Assembly: GCA_905250125.1 (NCBI GenBank)
Contig: CAJNOL010000448.1
Location: 73,073-137,072 of the forward strand
Source: Rotaria sordida
Taxonomy: Eukaryota; Rotifera; Eurotatoria; Philodinida; Philodinidae
Direction of reading: 5' to 3'
Length of the DNA stretch: 64,000 nucleotides
Shown here in pieces: positions 1 to 12,371 of the stretch (the stretch's first letter is position 1; each line of letters begins with the position of its first letter). The notes beneath the pieces are model-generated. The model worked only from the letters and a program-made list of their open reading frames with translations. It made no database searches and had not been told where the DNA came from. A program made the translations under genes and the position numbers.

Positions 1-711
1 CAAATGTTTACTCAAAGAAAATAAGAGAAATAGTAAGTGGATGTAAATGAATTTTTTTCTCATATTCCGTAATTCATTACTAGGAATGGCATGTTAACTT
101 TTCTGTGAAAGTTAAAGTAGAAATGTATGTTCTTTTCATCCACACCTACGCCCTCTTAGTATTTTCCTTAGAATTCTCATTCATTTTTTTTTGCTAAGAC
201 TTGCTGCTTGTTGTCTAAGTTTCAAAGAATAAATTCATCTTGAAATTCTACTTATCCACCGATACAAGCATTTGTTTCCATATCTTCAATTATTGCTTCA
301 TATTTTTGCCTAAATCCTTGTTTACTAAAACTGACCATGCAAAATACTATCATTATTTCTTAAATTCAATCATTATTTGAAGAAAACAATTCCTTATTCT
401 TTCGTATGTAATCATTTGAAAGTATAACTTCATTAGATGAATAATATTTTGTTTATCTAAATCAATTACAAATACACAAAAAAAAAATCTCCATTAATAT
501 TTTAACTTTTGCAGAGTAAGCGAAAAATATCAAGTGAGGAAAAGGAAGAACAAACAGAGAAAGTAAAACATTGAAAAATAAAACGTCGAATAATTTTTAA
601 GATGTCAGAAACCAAACTATGTTACTTTTTCGTGATTGACGATTTTTTGACTAGTAAACTTTATATTTTGCGTAAAAAATTTATCAAGAACGAAAACAAC
701 GCACAGGACTA
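1..711 (+). repeat. 711-bp dispersed direct repeat, copy 1
   Basis: Nearly the same sequence returns at 27378-28088 in the same orientation, with scattered single-base differences and about one indel. The similarity stops abruptly after the shared bases GCACAGGACT. The copy starts at the window edge, so its true left end may lie outside. The repeat carries an intron acceptor and a short terminal exon (515-574), so it looks like a duplicated 3' end of a gene rather than a simple transposon. No terminal inverted repeats are visible. Confidence 0.9.
515..574 (+). pseudogene. Terminal exon of an unknown gene carried in the repeat
   Basis: A pyrimidine-rich acceptor ending TTTTGCAG is followed by an open stretch of 19 codons and TGA. 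The peptide is highly charged (SKRKISSEEKEEQTEKVKH), with a basic KRK start and an acidic middle. The second copy at 27891-27950 reads the same except for the first residue (G for S), so the reading frame is preserved between copies. The gene body would lie to the left of the window and was not seen. It may be a live 3' exon, a duplicated fragment, or chance; the identity of the gene is unknown. Confidence 0.4.
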
Positions 712-3026
712 TTGATTTTATTTAAATAATGAAGTGTATGGCATGTTCTCACCCTTCTTTTTCTATAACGAACTTCGTCCTTGAGACAAAAAAAATAAGA
801 AATAAAAAATAATCATTTAAGCTACAGAAACACACATAAGTATATTGAAATGAAGGTATAAGATTCATCAGATTACATAGAAAAAGGAAAAAAATTGTAT
901 ACAGTAATAGGACAAGATTTATATATATTAAGTTACAGTGATGAAAATAAAGATAGCTTATCAGTTTACAATAATAGTGCACTCAGAAACACAAAATATA
1001 AGTTAACAAATTCAAGGAAACGGATCTATATTGAACGCAGTATTAATTTATATTGATATTCTTTTTCTCATAAATAGATCATTTCAAACTAAACGAACAT
1101 CAATGAAATCTTTATTGATCATGACTCTGCATAGTTTTTATCAATGATTTATCTATGAAAAATTTTCTTTTATCATTGACAATAAATAGTAACGACTTGT
1201 TTTTCATAATTCATTCAAAATATTAACTTTAATTATTCAAAAAAAATCACAAAAATCAATTTAAATTGCGAATTTTTCCATGTTTTCTTTATAAAATTCT
1301 AACTAATAAATAATGAAAACAATCAATGTAACTATTTATATTTAAGACAATTTATTCTCTCTATGTAGATAGTTTCATTATTTTAATTGATTTACGAAAT
1401 TTTTACGAATATATTTTCAATGGAAAAAAAAACCTTTTGATTTTTTTTACATGAAATATTTTTCTTATTGAAAAATCCAATTAATTGTTTGTTAAATTAT
1501 TTATTTATCTATCTTCTAAATTCTATGAATAAACTGATACAGTTTTTATGTGTTTACATATATATATAAGAATTGTCATCATTTAGTTAATAATTGAAAT
1601 AAATGACAAAAAAAATTGCCAGTAAATACAGTCACTTCCTTTTATGTATATAATATTGTTTTCAATATATAATAATTATACTCGATAATTATTATCAAAA
1701 TTGCTACTATTGAGAATATTAACAAAAAGAAAAATAATACTTCACTCATATTAATATAAGTAGAATGATTCATTTTGAAAGATTCGTTTAATAATTCTCG
1801 TAGCCTCTAAATAAAAAGAGATTAAGTTAAATAAATAATTTTCCATATAAATAATTATTTCGAGAAAAAAATCATTCGATGATATTAAGCCGATATAAAA
1901 TAAAGAAGAAATATACTCTTATGATCGATTTTTATGGTAAAATTGTATAATAATTTTTTTTTTCGATATTGAAATATGTGTTTTCGATTTATTACTTTCG
2001 AAATATATTCGAAATGTAATGTTATTGCTGATGAATATAAACCATGTGTTTTATATTCAAATATTCCAACTGATGATGTTTCTATTTGTTACTTCTATTT
2101 TTTAATAGGAACATAGAATAATAAAAATTTTTATTATTTGTGCCACAACATAAGACACTATGGAAATGAATCACTATCAAGTTTTCTTTATGCAATATTA
2201 AATTTTTTTTTGTTACTGGTCTTTCAAACGTGTTAATGAACTCAACAAATCATACAATTGAAAGTTTAAATAATCTTCACATTTAATGGTCAGTGATAGA
2301 CAAACAAGTGCTGACTTGACTGTTCGAACTTTGGGAGTGTAAAAAATTTTTTTCAACAGTGGTGTAGTTTAGAAAAAAAAACAGCTGTTCGATTGATTAT
2401 TCTGTATTTTTTCTGCATATATAATACGGTTCGAGCAATATGATCTTTTAAGAAATCCATATATTAGAAAACAAAAGTGGAACGACAGAAATATTCTTTG
2501 TCTGTCCGTTTTTTTTGGAAAAATTGAATCTTCATCAATAGAACTTAATGTATTAATTAAGAATTTTCACTGTCACCCTTATGACGCTTATTCAAAAACA
2601 TCAGTCTTTAAACGTGAAAAATAACATATTGATAAAACTTAAAATCAGAATTTATAGTCAATCATGATTATATAGTGGATATTATTTGGCGAAATGAAGA
2701 AATTTTAATTTTATTTTATAGTTAGTACGAGAGGAGCTTCATTTAATCCTGTATTTTTTGGAAAAGAATCGGCAGATCCCTACTGTATTTTTATTTTTCG
2801 ACCATTTAAATGGAAAAAATAATATAAATTTTCCACTGATTGTGTGTGTTACATCCCTGACACCTCTTTCCACGGTTGAGCCACCACTGTTCACACTTTT
2901 GATTCTCAAGATATTATTTTATCAAAAATTGCTGATTTCTGCAATGAATACAGTTCATTATGAAAAAATAAACAACCAGCTTTATGCAAGTATTTTTTTT
3001 TTTATTGAAAAAATATGTAAGGAGAG
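712..3026. other. AT-rich intergenic sequence
   Basis: Strongly AT-rich sequence with homopolymer runs. I see no exon with splice sites and no repeat structure. The only long open frames (749-982 minus, 2758-3057 plus) have low-complexity Phe/Leu/Tyr-rich translations and look accidental. Confidence 0.6.
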
Positions 3027-4755
3027 TTACATGTTACATAAAGGAAAATATTTATGAAAATTTTCTGGACGAACATATGAACCATATATAATAAGAATTC
3101 GCAAACGAGCACAAGTAAGACGTGTTGCATCATTGGTAAAATTGTATGTTATCATTACTAATGATTCATATGTTATTCTAAGTTCTAACAAACAAGGCAG
3201 ATGAATTTTAGTATCATTCAGAAATTGATCAGCATAATCAACATTTACACTTCGAAGAATCAAACAATGAAGATAAGGAAATGTGATAATTGGGCATAAT
3301 TGTTGTTTTCTTTTTTGTGGTTGATAATTCCATATAGTTAGTTTTTGAAGAAAAGGAAAACAATTCGAGACGATTTGAAAAAATTCTTGTTCAAAAGGAT
3401 GTTTTCTATCAGTCAACATCACCACTCGAACTTTATTAAATATTCCACCTTGAAAATGACAATTCATATTGTAAAACCTATCAAATTGATATGGAAGTGA
3501 ATAGATATGGCATGTACTTCTTTGTTCTATTGATTCTTTGTGAGTATATGAAGCAATTTGTTGATATTCTCTTTCGATAAAACTACGTTGAATATCATTG
3601 TTTGATGGAAGATTAATTCGAATATTCTTATTGATAACAAGAGTATTTATACTGAAAATAAATTTTTTTAATTGTGGCATATGAATAAGAATTTCATTGT
3701 ATAAATGATTTCCATCAATATAAGTCGATTCAATTCTTTGTATCGATAGATATAATGTTAATTCTTCAAGATTTGACATTCGACATAGTAATGGAACAAC
3801 TAGACTATCATAAAATTGTGTTCGACAATAAGTTATTAAAGATAAACATTTGAGTTTGGGAAGTTGTCTCTATAAAGAAAAAAAAGGATATATTTTTGAT
3901 ATAATGTTTATGCATATACAATTATTAAATATATTCTTACTGTATTATCAATATTTGATAATGGAGAAGAAATTGTTTCAATATAAATGATCAATGTTGA
4001 TAAAGAATCAAAACGTCCATCAAGAAAATAAAGACAATCATCAAAATGATTAACATCAATATTCAATTTGGTAAGTGTTGAACAAACACAACTTGTTGAT
4101 GGCAAATTATACATTGAAATCAGTGAATTTCCACTACAAAACCATTGACTATAAGTCAAATCAGTTAGACGTTTGCTTCTAGACAATATTAATGCAAATA
4201 AATTTGATTCATTTTCATCTCGTACTGTTGGTTTTTTATCAATCATCTTAATATTAACATGTGTGATTTGATTAGTGAGAAGACAACGAAGTTTTGTATC
4301 ATCTTCAATGTACACAAATGTTTTCTTGATTAAACAAATGAAAATACAAAAAACAAAAAACTTATACCTCGTAAATATGGTAAAAGTGTATCTGATTCAA
4401 AATTGATTAATGATAATGAATAAAGTTGAGGATAGACAACAGCACCAAGTATATCTTCCATAGAATATTGATTAACAGTGAGTTTCTTTATTTTATTATT
4501 AATTCGAGGCAAAATTTCTTTACAAATTCTTGAAAGAACTTGTTTCTCTATTGAAAAGTTATCATTAAGCAATGTTTTAACCGTTAAATCTAGATGATTA
4601 GTGTAGAGAGGATCGAGTACTAGTCGATCAAATCGTTGATTTACATCCACCAGTGAATAAAGTACATCGATCATATTCAATTTTTTGATGATATTAAGTA
4701 GAATTTCATCGGGCAAATCAAGTATATTCATTCGATTTACGTCAATGATCAACAT
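3027..4755 (-). CDS. F-box/LRR-like protein, three exons
   Basis: Predicted protein of about 530 residues, probably a substrate adaptor of an SCF (Skp1-Cullin1) ubiquitin ligase. Exons 4755-4368, 4302-3941 and 3869-3027 join in frame through GT-AG introns of 65 and 71 bp. An F-box lies near residues 10-55 (ILDLPDEILLNIIKKL, then a VNQRFDRL-type segment). The rest is leucine-rich, with degenerate LRR-like units such as PQLKKFIF and MSNLEELTLYLS. The second intron splices at the ATAG before AGACAACTTCCC, giving RQLPKLKCLSL. No stop or frameshift interrupts the model. The ATG at 4755 is the only start upstream of the F-box. A related gene lies at 51234-53282. Family assignment comes from motif reading only; the target protein is unknown. 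Confidence 0.82.
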
Positions 4756-5535
4756 AACTTGAGATAATTATCCATAGGATTTAATATTTAGTCATCTATA
4801 TATATATATATAATGCGTTCATTTTTTCACTGTCGTCGGTGAGGACAATGAAGAAAAAATGTACACATTATCATGTTGAACAACAATATTATTTTTCTAT
4901 CTGGCTAACATTTTCCTTCATTTAGCTCAAAATAGACAGAAAAGTAAATTAACATTAAAATTCACTTTTCTGTCTATGTTAGGATCTTATACTACTATGC
5001 TTAGAATAAGATCGAATAAATCAATTGACCATTGAAAATTCATATAAATATATAAGAAAATTTATTTTTCATCGGAGGTTATCATTGATTGATTTTGATA
5101 AACTCAAAAATAAAAAAATGTAACAATGTAAAAAAAAAAGGCATTTATAAATAATGTCCAACTATAATTTGCTAACCAACTTGTTAAAGAAAAATGAAAT
5201 GAACAACAACAAAAAGAAAATAAAAATTAGACGTTTCATCTCTATATTGATCATGTAACATTATTTAAGGTGATATTTTCAAAACTTTTAAGATATCTAT
5301 GGTGAAATATCATATAAATTCAGTGTTTGAGAAATAATTTACCTTGTTTTCGTTGGTAGATTTTCAATTTGTGTCAAGTTTCAATTAACTTGTTAAGTTG
5401 TTGTTTCCTTTAGTAATTGAAGATAATATGGTGGATGTTATTCATTATTGATCGATTGAACAAAACTTTCTGGTATCGTTTTCATTCAAATTCATATAAA
5501 AATAAATGTTTATTTTAAAAGAACATAAATTCTAA

Positions 5536-5553
5536 CCCCCCCCCCCCCCCCCC
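5536..5553. repeat. Poly-C tract (C18)
   Basis: An uninterrupted run of 18 C in otherwise AT-rich DNA. It is followed by C-rich sequence and a second run of 14 C at 5634-5647. A similar run of 17 C occurs at 63508-63524. Confidence 0.95.
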
Positions 5554-5633
5554 TTGATCACTCCCCATCTTACAAGACCCCCTCATAATAGAAGACCCCT
5601 TTTGAAAAAAATTTTTTTCCCCCTAAAAAAGAA

Positions 5634-5647
5634 CCCCCCCCCCCCCC
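5634..5647. repeat. Poly-C tract (C14)
   Basis: Second C homopolymer about 80 bp after the first. The sequence between them alternates CCCC clusters with A/T runs. Confidence 0.95.
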
Positions 5648-6970
5648 ATTTATTTAAGATTTTTTTTTTTTGAGAACTGAAGATTTTCATGTTTTTTACC
5701 CTAAAACGTATCTATTCCTGGAGTTTTTAGCTGAAAATTTTCAAACTGATGAGTTCAAATCTATATTTAAGATTCAAAAATCGTGAAAATCTTGTCTCCA
5801 ATTTTCAAAATCGCTTCAGTTCTCTCAGAGTACCTTTTTAGTTACAAAAACTTATCAGTGTAGCCGCTGTAGAGCTGAAGTGTAGTACTCATGAGACACA
5901 GACTGCTACAAATTTATATTATATTCTCAAAAACGGATGGAAAAGTTTATTTTCAAAAGATATCAAATAAATGGATAGATTACAACTAATTCTATCGTTT
6001 GAATTAAAGTATACGCTCTAAAACTTTATCCCAACGAAACTATTTCATTTCGAACTAATACTTCTCCCTTCGCTCCATTTATCAGATTTCCTGAATCTAT
6101 TTATAATATTAATACAACCGACGCAGAATGTTAAGTTTCTAAAGAAACATCGATCATAATGATTAATTTATAGCAGTTTCTATTCGTACATTTCAAACAT
6201 TTCTTTGTTTCTAATGCATGCTTTTTTTTTCTTGTTACTATTCGCTGTATTATTCTTCTGTTAATCGAGATTATTATTATTTCGTATTATTCGATTCAAG
6301 CTTTAATTTAATAATTAAATAAGCTTAGTATAGACATCAGTTGTATCTTCGTCAGATTCTAACAATCTTGTATGCATATTAATGTACTAAGTAAGACACA
6401 AAATAAATATTTCTAAAAGTTAGAAAGTAGTTTGATCACGCTTTTATGTAACTTATACTATCGTTATGAAAAATCACAAAAGATTATCTTTCACATGAAT
6501 CGTATAAACTTTTTATCTGCGTAAAAAAAGGAGGCTAGCTTTTTGCGAATGCTCATAAAAATATTCGAACTATTGGAAAGCGAAAGATTCTAGAAATTTC
6601 CACAACCTTTTAAATATAAGTGATTGTTACGACATGTAATGGAGAAGAGGGAACAAGCTGAAAAACCTTGACTCAAACTTACGGTCGCTATTAGTTTGTT
6701 CAGAAATATATGTGAGCTATACAAAGCTTAAAAACGTAATAATTAGAGCAGAAGTACAAAAAGTTGTTATTTCAGAAAAGATTAGTTTTGTCTTGTAAAA
6801 AAAGAACTTGTCAACTCAGAAAAAATCAATTTTGTTTTGTGAAGAAAAACTTGTTATTTCAGAAAACGATATGATTGTTTAAACTAATAAATTATTAGAA
6901 AGAAGAAAAGTGTCATCTACGTAGTACAGTTAAAAAGTAATGACCACTAAATACTTATAGGTTGCAAAAA

Positions 6971-7060
6971 AACTGAAAACCTCCCAATAATGAGCACCTC
7001 TGTAAAGTGGGCACTTTTAACGGGTCCCGATGGTGCCCACATTAGAGAGGTTTTACTGTA
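6971..7060. mobile_element. Short foldback with pogo/Tigger-like termini
   Basis: The left arm contains AAAACCTCCCAATAATGAGC and the right arm ends GCCCACATTAGAGAGGTTTT ACTGTA. Read on the other strand, the right end is TACAGTAAAACCTCTCTAAT, which resembles the ends of pogo/Tigger (Tc1-mariner superfamily) elements. The two arms are imperfect inverted copies around a short GGGTCCCG-centred spacer. No transposase is present, so this is a solo hairpin remnant or tiny MITE. Confidence 0.55.
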
Positions 7061-7244
7061 GATGGTTTTTTAGTTTTTTCCAGTATGTATATACGTAATC
7101 AGTTAGGGTTTTTTCTCGAGCTAGTATTAAAGTGATATGATCATCCTATCTCCATAAGGAATACACAGCTCTAAGATCTGATATGTAAACGTGTTCAAGT
7201 ATTTCCTTCTGTTTTTTAGTAAAAACGAACCATAAAATAAAAGT

Positions 7245-8066
7245 TTATATGAAATTAGGGAGGACGAAAGTAAGAAATAGTAAACATCTTAATTTGATAT
7301 CGCTTCTTGGGATATTGTGATAGATTTTCGAAAGTCCACAGTATATGTTTCTTATTTTTGATATACGTGTTTGTGGGTAAATACCCCAACCTAATTTGTT
7401 TCTTATTTTAACTCCTAAGTATTTAAACATAGGTACAAATTCAAGCTTCATATTTTCAAAAAAATACATTGGGGTATGAAGGAGCAACAGCGTTATGAAA
7501 TAACATTACTTTTATTTTGTTCAAATTCACTGGTAATAAAATATCTTTGTAGTACTTCTCTAGTGCTAACATAGCTATTTCTGTATATTCCTCTAGTTGC
7601 TTTATATTTTCTGACAGCCTTTTTTCGATAGAACCTTTTATTAGGATTGCAAGATCGTCAGCAAATAAATTTATATTGAAACGCATAAACATTTTTGGTA
7701 GAAAGTGCAAGTGCAATCTAAACAGTGTTGCTGATAAAGCTGAACCTTGAGGTGTTCCTACATTAATACTTATATTTCTGGATATGGCTTCACCATACTG
7801 TATATTCATTGAACGTCTCTGCAACCACTCGTATGTGAATCTTACTAGATTAAGTGGCATATCTAAATCTAACATATTCGAGATGAGAACTGGATGCCAC
7901 ATCTTGTCGAAGGTAGTTTTAAAGTTTACAAAGATTCCTAGTGCAGAGCGATTTGGTATTGCTATCGTCAATCGCATGTCTTCACAGTTTGTGAGGATTT
8001 GGGTTTGCAGACGTCGGTTCGGGGCGAAGGCTGATTGTTCATCTATGTAGATACCTTTGAATTCGC
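7245..8066 (-). pseudogene. Non-LTR retrotransposon reverse transcriptase, 5'-truncated and frameshifted
   Basis: The first frame (about 8066-7456) reads an RT palm: QSAFAPNRR, then NFKTTFDKMWHP (the usual FxxAFD region), GTPQGSALSATLF, and the catalytic FADDLAI box. It then loses frame near 7480, and the next frame continues FKYLGVKI, the motif that normally follows the RT palm in non-LTR elements. Only about 270 residues remain. Endonuclease, 5' ORF and 3' tail are missing. The order of motifs fits a LINE (Jockey/CR1/I-like) rather than an LTR element. It is a dead fragment lying head to head with the decayed host gene at 8104. Confidence 0.85.
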
Positions 8067-8103
8067 ATCACTTGAGTATTTTTGTATGTATATATCCTTC
8101 GAA

Positions 8104-8515
8104 AAGTTTGCTCAAGTTGGATAGTGATGAGATGGATCTCAATTCATATATATCATTAGGAATGTCTTTATGTGATTTATCGACAATTAATTATGAAACA
8201 TTGGAATATTTAACAAATATTATTAAAACATTTACAAAAATATATTGATGTTAATGATAGAAAATTATCTAATTTTTTTAAAATATAATTTAATTAAAAA
8301 AATCTTATGAAAGAGTTTGGAAATTACTTGTAAAACAAATTGAAGAAAAATCTTCATTACAACAACCAGAATATAATCATAAATTACTTCAAGTAAAATT
8401 TCTTTTTTTTTTCTTTTTGTTTTAGCGTCATCAAATAATCAATACGAAATATTTAATTAATTATCAACAACGTTTAATTATTGGAAAATATCGTCGAGTT
8501 TATGTTCTATTTTAG
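8104..8515 (+). pseudogene. Decayed exons of an unidentified host gene
   Basis: Coding-like pieces alternate with frame breaks: SLCDLSTINYETLEYL, then after a frameshift KYIDVNDRKLSNFF, then VWKLLVKQIEEKSS ending at a good donor (CAA|GTAAAATTT). After a short intron and TTTTAG acceptor the frame continues YQQRLIIGKYRRV and stops. Codon use (CGA, TCA, CAA, GAA) matches the intact genes nearby. I do not recognise the family. It directly precedes the CDK5RAP3 pseudogene and could be the 3' end of a separate upstream gene cut off by the retrotransposon fragment. Confidence 0.5.
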
Positions 8516-8655
8516 TTTCTTTTCTTTGTTTTGTTTTGTTTTTTTTATTTCATTTAATAAATCAACAAAATATAGGGACGATTCATTAAATGTTTTTATC
8601 TTTAATGACAAATTTTAAAAAAAGAAACAAGACTTTTCTAATTGTAGATTTAACA

Positions 8656-10105
8656 ATGGCTCTTCATTAGAGTACTATTGATATTCATCTTACAAAACTT
8701 GTTGGTTAGTTATTTTATTAAGTTTTTTTTTTAATGATAAATTCGATTATTTTATAGATTGGTTAGTTGATCGTCGTTATTGTTCAAAAGATTGGAATGA
8801 ACGATCAGGGGTTATTAGAGCGAATATTCAACAAGCTATTTTAGATATACCTCAACATGATCAAATAAAAATATTACTTGCTTCTTTATCTATTAATAGA
8901 ATTTTCATATTATTTTTATAAATTATATTTTTATAATTTAGAATTATTTTTCTTGTTGACAAATTGTTGAAATATTAAAATAAAGAAAAAAAGAAAGTAA
9001 AAATATGTTTAGTATGTATTCATCAGAACGAATCAAGGTTTATTAATCAAATGTCACACTTTCATATTAATATATTTATTTAGGATTGGTGAACGATTGT
9101 TTCAAACTATGAAAAGAATTCTGTATCTTGGTTTGTTTTTACCAAGGAAAAAAATTAAACTTCTTTGTTAATTTCTAGTTGAATCTACTCAAATTCTTCA
9201 ACAAAATCTTGCATATGAAATTCCTGTATTAAAAAAAAGAAATTCGTAAATGTCAACAAATTCGATCAGAATGTCATACATGTCATGCAGAAATAGATAA
9301 AAATATTCATTACATTGAAAACTAATAGGCACAATTATGTATTGATATGTCACTTAAAGTTAGTATCATATTTAATACATTTCTAACTTTTTATTTAATA
9401 TCATGTGATGATGTTCAACGAGAATTCATTCAACCTATTGAATATTTAACAAATATATGCACAGAATTAGCGAATGGAGATAAAAGTTCAATTCTATCAT
9501 TAAAATTCACTATTGAGTTTTATACAGAGTTTATGAAAGATTTTCATTCATCTTCGAAATCTGATAACGAACAATTTTTACTTTTAATTAATTATTTAAT
9601 TGAAAATAGAAATACAATAGTATATTAATGGCAAACTACTGGTCATGTGCCTGTTAGTGTTGAATGACCAGCATTAAATTATAGATTTGTAGAAGCAGAA
9701 ATTAATGACGAAGAAGCAAATAATATTCGAGATTTAGATAATGATATAACAACATCCACTGAACGAATTCAAGTTAAATAACTAGCAAAACAAAGTGATG
9801 CTATTAATTTTGATACGGTATAAATCTATTCTTAGGTTTTTTATTCTTCATACTCTTATATATTTCGAAAGAAGAAATTGATTGATATGCTATTGATATA
9901 CAAACAGAATAAGTTAATCCAACTCTTTTCTCAAATGATATTTATTTTAATTCAATTCCTAATGCTCTTAGAGAAGCTGCTCTTAATGAATAAACTAATC
10001 CAAGTATTTGATTTTTTATTTTCTTCAATTTTTTTTTCTCTTCAACTAGTTGATGATGGTATTATTTGTGGAAAGGATACATTAACATAATTAGCAAAAT
10101 TGTTC
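8656..10105 (+). pseudogene. CDK5RAP3: CDK5RAP3 (LZAP) pseudogene
   Basis: CDK5RAP3 is the adaptor of the UFL1-DDRGK1 ligase that attaches UFM1 at the endoplasmic reticulum. Colinear blocks match what I know of the family: IDIHLTKLVDWLVDRRYCS at the N-terminus (split by a short intron after KLV), KNMFSMYSSERIK, YEIPVLKKEIRKCQQ (frame broken by an extra A), then INYLIENRNTIVY and VPVSVE-stop-PALNYRF, corresponding to the STVYEW and VVERP region. Later pieces include EEANNIRDLDND and NALREAALNE. At least eight in-frame stops occur (for example codon 5, ILK-stop-RKK, DW-stop-TIV, VE-stop-PAL) plus several frameshifts, so it cannot encode the protein. The C-terminal third is largely gone. Its 3' end faces the NuMA-like gene at 10206. 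Confidence 0.82.
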
Positions 10106-10205
10106 AATATAAAAGATTATTTATTTATGAACTTTATCATTTTGTTTTGAAGAAAAAATAGAACTATTTTTAAAGTTTATTTTTTTAATTCTGATTAACA
10201 CCTTT

Positions 10206-11706
10206 TCAATTGGAATCGCCATCTAACAGATCGTCGAGCTAATATGTAGAAAAACGAATTAAAAAATAAATAACAAAATTCAATAGAATTACCCTGTCTG
10301 CTCGAACTAATTCTTCATTCAAGATAACATTTGATGTGTGTGCATCTTTGACTTCTCGAATTCTAGCATATAGAAAATAAAAAAAAATATTGAAAAAACA
10401 ATTCAATGCTATGTCTACTTTTTATTTTCAACTTCATATCGACGAATATCTTCACGCAATTGATTGCGTTCATCTTTAATTATATCATAATCAATTTGTT
10501 GAACAACTTTTTCATTTAATTCATTATGCTTTCTCTCTTAAAATTGAACATAAAAATCAATCAATCAAATTCATAAAAGAATATAGTTACTTAATGTATT
10601 ATAACGTTTTTCAAGATCACCATATTTATTATTAATATTAACTAGTATATTTTGAATTTTAAATACATCTTCCTGAATAGCATTACATGGTTGAATAGAT
10701 ACAGTACCAATTTGAGATTGCTACAATCAAAACGAATATTAATGAAAAAGAACATAGAAATATCTTACATTCGTTGAACAAGTACGACTTTCATCCAGGA
10801 TTAATGAATGATTGTTATTATTTCGTGAACCATTTGAATCTAAATTAAAAAAAACAAAGCAATTTCTATTAAATTTTTTGTTTTCGATAATACAAATCTG
10901 TAAACCTACCACTAATCAATGGATCTACACATTTTCTTTTAGCAGCTGTTGTTTTTTGTGATTCTTTATCTACAGAACCATAGACAATACAAATAAAATT
11001 GTAAAACAAAAAAAAAATCTTACCATCTTGTAAGCAAGCATCAATAAAGCAAGCATCAACATTTAATTGATATGCATCATTTGCTACTGTTTTAATCATA
11101 TGTAACTTAAATAGAGTTGTTAATCGTTTATATTGAGTATTATTAAAAGCCGATAAATGAAAAGAACGAAATATTTCATCACGTGCAATAAAAATAACAA
11201 GTAATGCCGTCTAAAAAAAATTAACAACTTAACGAATAAATATATTGTTGTTCTTACTTTGAAAAGAAGAACATCATTGCCGTGAACTAATTCATTTAAA
11301 TTTCATTCCATAATGGAACAAGTTGATTGTTCTATTCAATATCAAAACAAAAGATGTTGAAGAAAAATAGATTATTCAAAATACTTGAAAGATATTGAAG
11401 AATAAATTCAAATTTATCTTCAGTACTATCAGTTAATGCTGGAATACTAATATCAGCTTCTGGAAATTGTCGTGCTTCACTAAATAATTCAATAATCATT
11501 AAACAATAGAGAAAAAATACGTATATACTCATACACTGCAGAAATAATTTCGATAAAGTGATTAGCATTCTGAAGCTCATTAATTGATGTAACTGGTTGA
11601 AGTGATGCACCGATTAAAGAATTAATCTAAATTCAAGGTTTAATATATCAATAAATTTATTACATTTAGTACTTACAGCAAAAAGAATAAGTTCCTCGTT
11701 TACCAT
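10206..11706 (-). CDS. NuMA/HOOK-like N-terminal domain coiled-coil protein, one frameshift
   Basis: A gene of about ten short exons starting at ATG 11706 (MVNEELILFA, donor GCT|GTAAGT). It continues LINSLIGASLQPVTSINELQ, SEARQFPEADISIPALTD, HGNDVLLFKTALLVIF, then a coiled-coil stretch with IQNILVNINNKYGDLEKRY and ERNQLREDIRRYEVENKK, ending VRADRLDDLLDGDSN-stop at 10206. The N-terminal pattern (helical hook fold with a G-x-x-x-LL-x-K-x-ALL segment) resembles the NuMA/HOOK family of microtubule-associated proteins; this is a motif-level judgement. One problem: between NQLVPLWNE and NLNELVHGND (near 11305-11320) the frame shifts by one base in an A-rich run. This is either a true lesion or a sequencing error. 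All other junctions seen are in phase. Confidence 0.5.
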
Positions 11707-12371
11707 CTTTACAAACTAACGCAAAGAAAAGAAATGAACGAAGAAAGAAAACATGAATCACTTCAGATTTTCTAGACAAAGAATATTGATAATCAATTAA
11801 ATTATATTCTCAAAAGTTATTTTCTTTAAAATTCAAAATTTATTTTTATCAAACAAAGATCATCAATCTCTCTAAAACTTTATTTATCTAAAAGTTTATT
11901 TTTCTAAAATTCTATTATACGTGACACGACACTCAATTCTCTTTTATTTGTCTTGGAAATTGGAACGTTCCTTTGCTTTGCTTGATTTAAATAGGAATTG
12001 TATGACGAGAAACATCTCGAGCAGTTTCCAAACGTTCTTCATAATCTTATCCATTTATCAATCGAATAACTGATTTATTTGTTCAAAATTTTTCTCAATT
12101 TATTCATCATCATATTATTGAAATAAAAGCGAAACTGTTCTACCATTATGTAGTAAGAGAAATTAACTCGAACAAATATTTAAATTAAGTTCATAATGAC
12201 AATCCTTCTCTTATTGAATGTTTTATTTAATTATTGTAATTGATTCTATTAAATGATTAGCTATACAAGAAATCTTGTCTTAATATAATATTCAAAGAAA
12301 AACTATAAATAATTATCAAAGTAATAATCTTTAAATCGTACTTCTAACAATTGTAAATGAAAAAAAAATTA
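11707..12371. other. Upstream region of the NuMA-like gene
   Basis: AT-rich non-coding sequence between the minus-strand start at 11706 and the mariner-like MITE. It probably contains the promoter of the minus-strand gene. No specific element can be identified. Confidence 0.4.

Larger units (their letters stand above)
4756..6970. other. Intergenic sequence with poly-C tracts
   Basis: Includes a TATATATATA stretch at 4798-4813, just upstream of the minus-strand F-box gene, which could serve as its promoter region. From 5250 to 6900 I see no exons. The only marked features are the poly-C runs near 5.55 kb. Confidence 0.5.

Noticed and set aside
749..982. Phe/Tyr/Leu-rich minus-strand ORF
   Set aside because: Low-complexity translation of AT-rich sequence with no splice signals or homology.
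2722..2738. AGTACGAGAGGA match to the rRNA sarcin-ricin loop
   Set aside because: Only about 12 bases match and the flanks are unlike any rRNA. It is a chance hit.
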